From contig CAVVFG010000008.1 of NCBI GenBank assembly GCA_963747405.1, forward strand, positions 1 through 64,000: a stretch of 64,000 nt of DNA, read 5' to 3'. Below are positions 62,472 to 64,000 of this stretch, piece after piece; position 1 is the first letter of the stretch, and every line of letters begins with the position of its first letter. The notes beneath the pieces are model-generated. The model saw only the letters and a program-made list of their open reading frames with translations, did not search any database and was not told the DNA's origin. The DNA is from Fodinibacter sp963747405. Lineage in GTDB: Bacteria; Actinomycetota; Actinomycetes; Actinomycetales; Dermatophilaceae. Both the position numbers and the translations under genes were made by a program.

Positions 62472-64000
62472 TCACGCCGTGGGGTCTGGTGGGTCGACCC
62501 GCACCGACAACGGGTCGGGGTCCTTGCGGGCCGACGCCCGGGCGCGCAGCGCCGCGAGCTCGCGGGCCAGGGCCCGGCCGTCGGGCCGGGGAACGGTGAC
62601 GATGGTGCGCCACCGGTCGGTGGCCGGGTGCGGGAGCGGGCCGAGCACGGATGCCGTGCCGGGCAGCTCGAGCTCGGCGATGCCCCCCTCGAGGGCGGGC
62701 CGGGCGCCGGTGAGCACCGCCAGCCGGGATGCCGGGGGCAGCGACAGCTCGCGGCGCTCCTCGAGCTCGCGCTCGGCGAACCACGTGGGGTCCCAGCGCA
62801 CGAGCGCCTCGACCGCCGGGACCGACACCTCGGTGGGGGCCCCGGCCAGCACGACCCGGCCCCCCTGCGATGCCGGCCGCACCAGGGCCGCAGCCGCCAG
62901 CCAGCGACGCAGTGCCTCCTCACCCGCGGTGAGGCTGGGGCGCTCGAGCAGGGCCCAGGCGTCGAGCAGCAGGGCCGCGGCGTACCCGCCCGGGGCGACC
63001 GGCTCGGCGCCCGGCGTGCAGACCACCAGGCGCGGGCCGGCTGCCACGGTGCCGAGCACGGTGCCGGCGCCGGAGCGCTCGACGGGCACCCCCGGGAACG
63101 CGCGGCCGAGCTCCTCGGCGGTGCGCCGCGCGCCGACGACCGACGAGCGCAGCCGGTGGCCACCACAGGCCGGGCAGGTGAAGCCGGTCTCGACCCGGCC
63201 GCACCAGCGGCAGGCCGGCGGACCGTTCGGCCCGGGCAGCCCGAGCGGCCCGGCGCACACCGTGCAGCGGGCCGGCCGGCGGCAGTCCTGGCAGGACAGC
63301 GAGGGCAGGTACCCCCGCCGCGGCACCTGCACGAGCACCGGCCCGGTGGCCAGCGCCTCCTTCGCCGTGCGCCACGCCACGGTGGGCAGGTGGGCGGCGG
63401 CCACGGCCGGGTCGCGCTCGGCGTCGTGCCCCTCACCGGCGACCCGCACCGGCGGCACGGCCCGGCGCACGGTCTCGCGCGGCGCCTCGACGGCGGTTAG
63501 CGCGCCGCGGGCGACGAGGTCGGCGACGGCCACCGAGCGGCTGAAGCCGGCCGAGAGCACCGCGGCCCCGTGCTCTTCGGCGCGGGCCAGCAGCACCTCG
63601 CGCACATGCGGGTAGGGGGCCCGGGGCTCGTCGAGCAGGTCGTCGCCGTCGTCCCACCAGGCGACCAGGCCGAGGTGGCGCACCGGCGCGAAGGCCGCCG
63701 CCCGGGTGCCCACGACCACCGGGGTGTGCCCGCGCAGCGCCTTGAGGTAGGCCGTGTAGCGGGCCTGCGGCCCCTGGTCGGCACTGAGCCGGGTGTGCCG
63801 GCCGGGCCCGAGCACCTCGAGCAGGGCCGCCTCGACGCGCGCGACGTCACGGTGGTCGGGCACGACGAGCACCGCACCCCGGCCGCCCTCGACCGCGGCT
63901 CGCGCCGCCTCGGCGAGCAGCGCCGGCCAGTCGGCGGCCGCGGCCACCGACGGCAGGGCCAGCAGGGAAGCCGTGGGGGCACCGCCCGAGGTCAGGTGCG
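62472..64000 (-). CDS. priA: primosomal protein PriA, actinobacterial form (5' end beyond window)
   Basis: The frame is open to the right edge. Zinc-binding domain: CQDCRRPARCTVCAGP and CRWCGRVETGFTCPACGG. Helicase-like core present but the expected Walker A (GSGKT) is replaced by SGGAPTASL and the DEEH Walker B by WWDDGDD, consistent with the known degenerate actinobacterial PriA. It may support replication restart without ATP-driven unwinding. First gene of the priA-def-fmt-rsmB run. Confidence 0.82.
   Translation of the reverse strand, partial: HLTSGGAPTASLLALPSVAAAADWPALLAEAARAAVEGGRGAVLVVPDHRDVARVEAALLEVLGPGRHTRLSADQGPQARYTAYLKALRGHTPVVVGTRAAAFAPVRHLGLVAWWDDGDDLLDEPRAPYPHVREVLLARAEEHGAAVLSAGFSRSVAVADLVARGALTAVEAPRETVRRAVPPVRVAGEGHDAERDPAVAAAHLPTVAWRTAKEALATGPVLVQVPRRGYLPSLSCQDCRRPARCTVCAGPLGLPGPNGPPACRWCGRVETGFTCPACGGHRLRSSVVGARRTAEELGRAFPGVPVERSGAGTVLGTVAAGPRLVVCTPGAEPVAPGGYAAALLLDAWALLERPSLTAGEEALRRWLAAAALVRPASQGGRVVLAGAPTEVSVPAVEALVRWDPTWFAERELEERRELSLPPASRLAVLTGARPALEGGIAELELPGTASVLGPLPHPATDRWRTIVTVPRPDGRALARELAALRARASARKDPDPLSVRVDPPDPTA

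Overview
This window is chromosomal DNA of a high-GC actinobacterium. The evidence is the strong G/C bias at third codon positions, many GTG starts, an ANTAR response regulator of the PdtaR type, two 13E12/DUF222-HNH genes, an AftD/DUF3367-like envelope glycosyltransferase, an actinobacterial PriA without helicase motifs, and an FMN riboswitch in front of a PnuC/RibM-type transporter. The gene order suggests Micrococcales, possibly the Intrasporangiaceae/Dermatophilaceae branch. That placement is inference from synteny memory, not a search.

Layout. 1-12.8 kb is a cell-surface polysaccharide block: SAM methyltransferases, GT4 and GT2 glycosyltransferases, a Wzx-like flippase, a sugar-1-phosphate nucleotidyltransferase, an AftD-like giant membrane glycosyltransferase split by a frameshift, and an OafA/SGNH O-acetyltransferase. 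12.8-20 kb holds polA, a PaaI thioesterase, a GNAT protein, a DUF554 membrane protein, a DUF222-HNH gene broken by a 4-bp TCGA duplication, pdtaR and tRNA-Leu(CAA). 20-36.3 kb is a leftward metabolic run: Pr6Pr membrane protein, hisI, trpE, Trp-associated membrane protein, HGxxPAAW protein, trpC, trpB, trpA, MauE-like, DsbA-like, lgt, a 20-codon upstream ORF, gltB, gltD, pyk, tRNA-Leu, pdtaR. Most neighbours overlap by 4-8 bp. 36.4-43 kb is mixed: TIGR03085 protein, GNAT, hisF, a P-loop kinase, a FUSC transporter, an MFS transporter, and an ArsR + SRPBCC/DinB pair. 43-46 kb holds hisE-hisG-PH protein and the riboflavin transporter under its FMN riboswitch. 46-50.8 kb is xdhA-xdhB-xdhC (xanthine dehydrogenase). 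50.8-57.5 kb holds two glycosyltransferases (one fused to HEAT-like repeats), an unrecognised protein and an intact DUF222-HNH gene. 57.5-64 kb is a leftward housekeeping run: priA (cut by the window end), def, fmt, rsmB, GNAT, rpe, pentapeptide-repeat protein.

Functionally, the his and trp genes are interleaved and lead into glutamate synthase and pyruvate kinase. def and fmt (formyl-Met handling) sit with rsmB. The envelope genes at the left form one surface-glycan system.

The most useful non-gene signals are these. A TANNNT -10 element lies 5-8 nt from the start codon of more than ten genes, which predicts leaderless mRNAs. LexA/SOS-box-like sequences overlap both DUF222 promoters. A leaderless Arg-rich upstream ORF precedes gltB. 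Two extragenic palindromic elements (37108-37167 and 38013-38100) flank one GNAT gene. tRNA-Leu ends one base before the pdtaR start codon. No CRISPR array, insertion sequence, integrase or prophage is visible. No gene-free stretch exceeds about 300 bp except 45612-46006, which holds the riboswitch and its expression platform.
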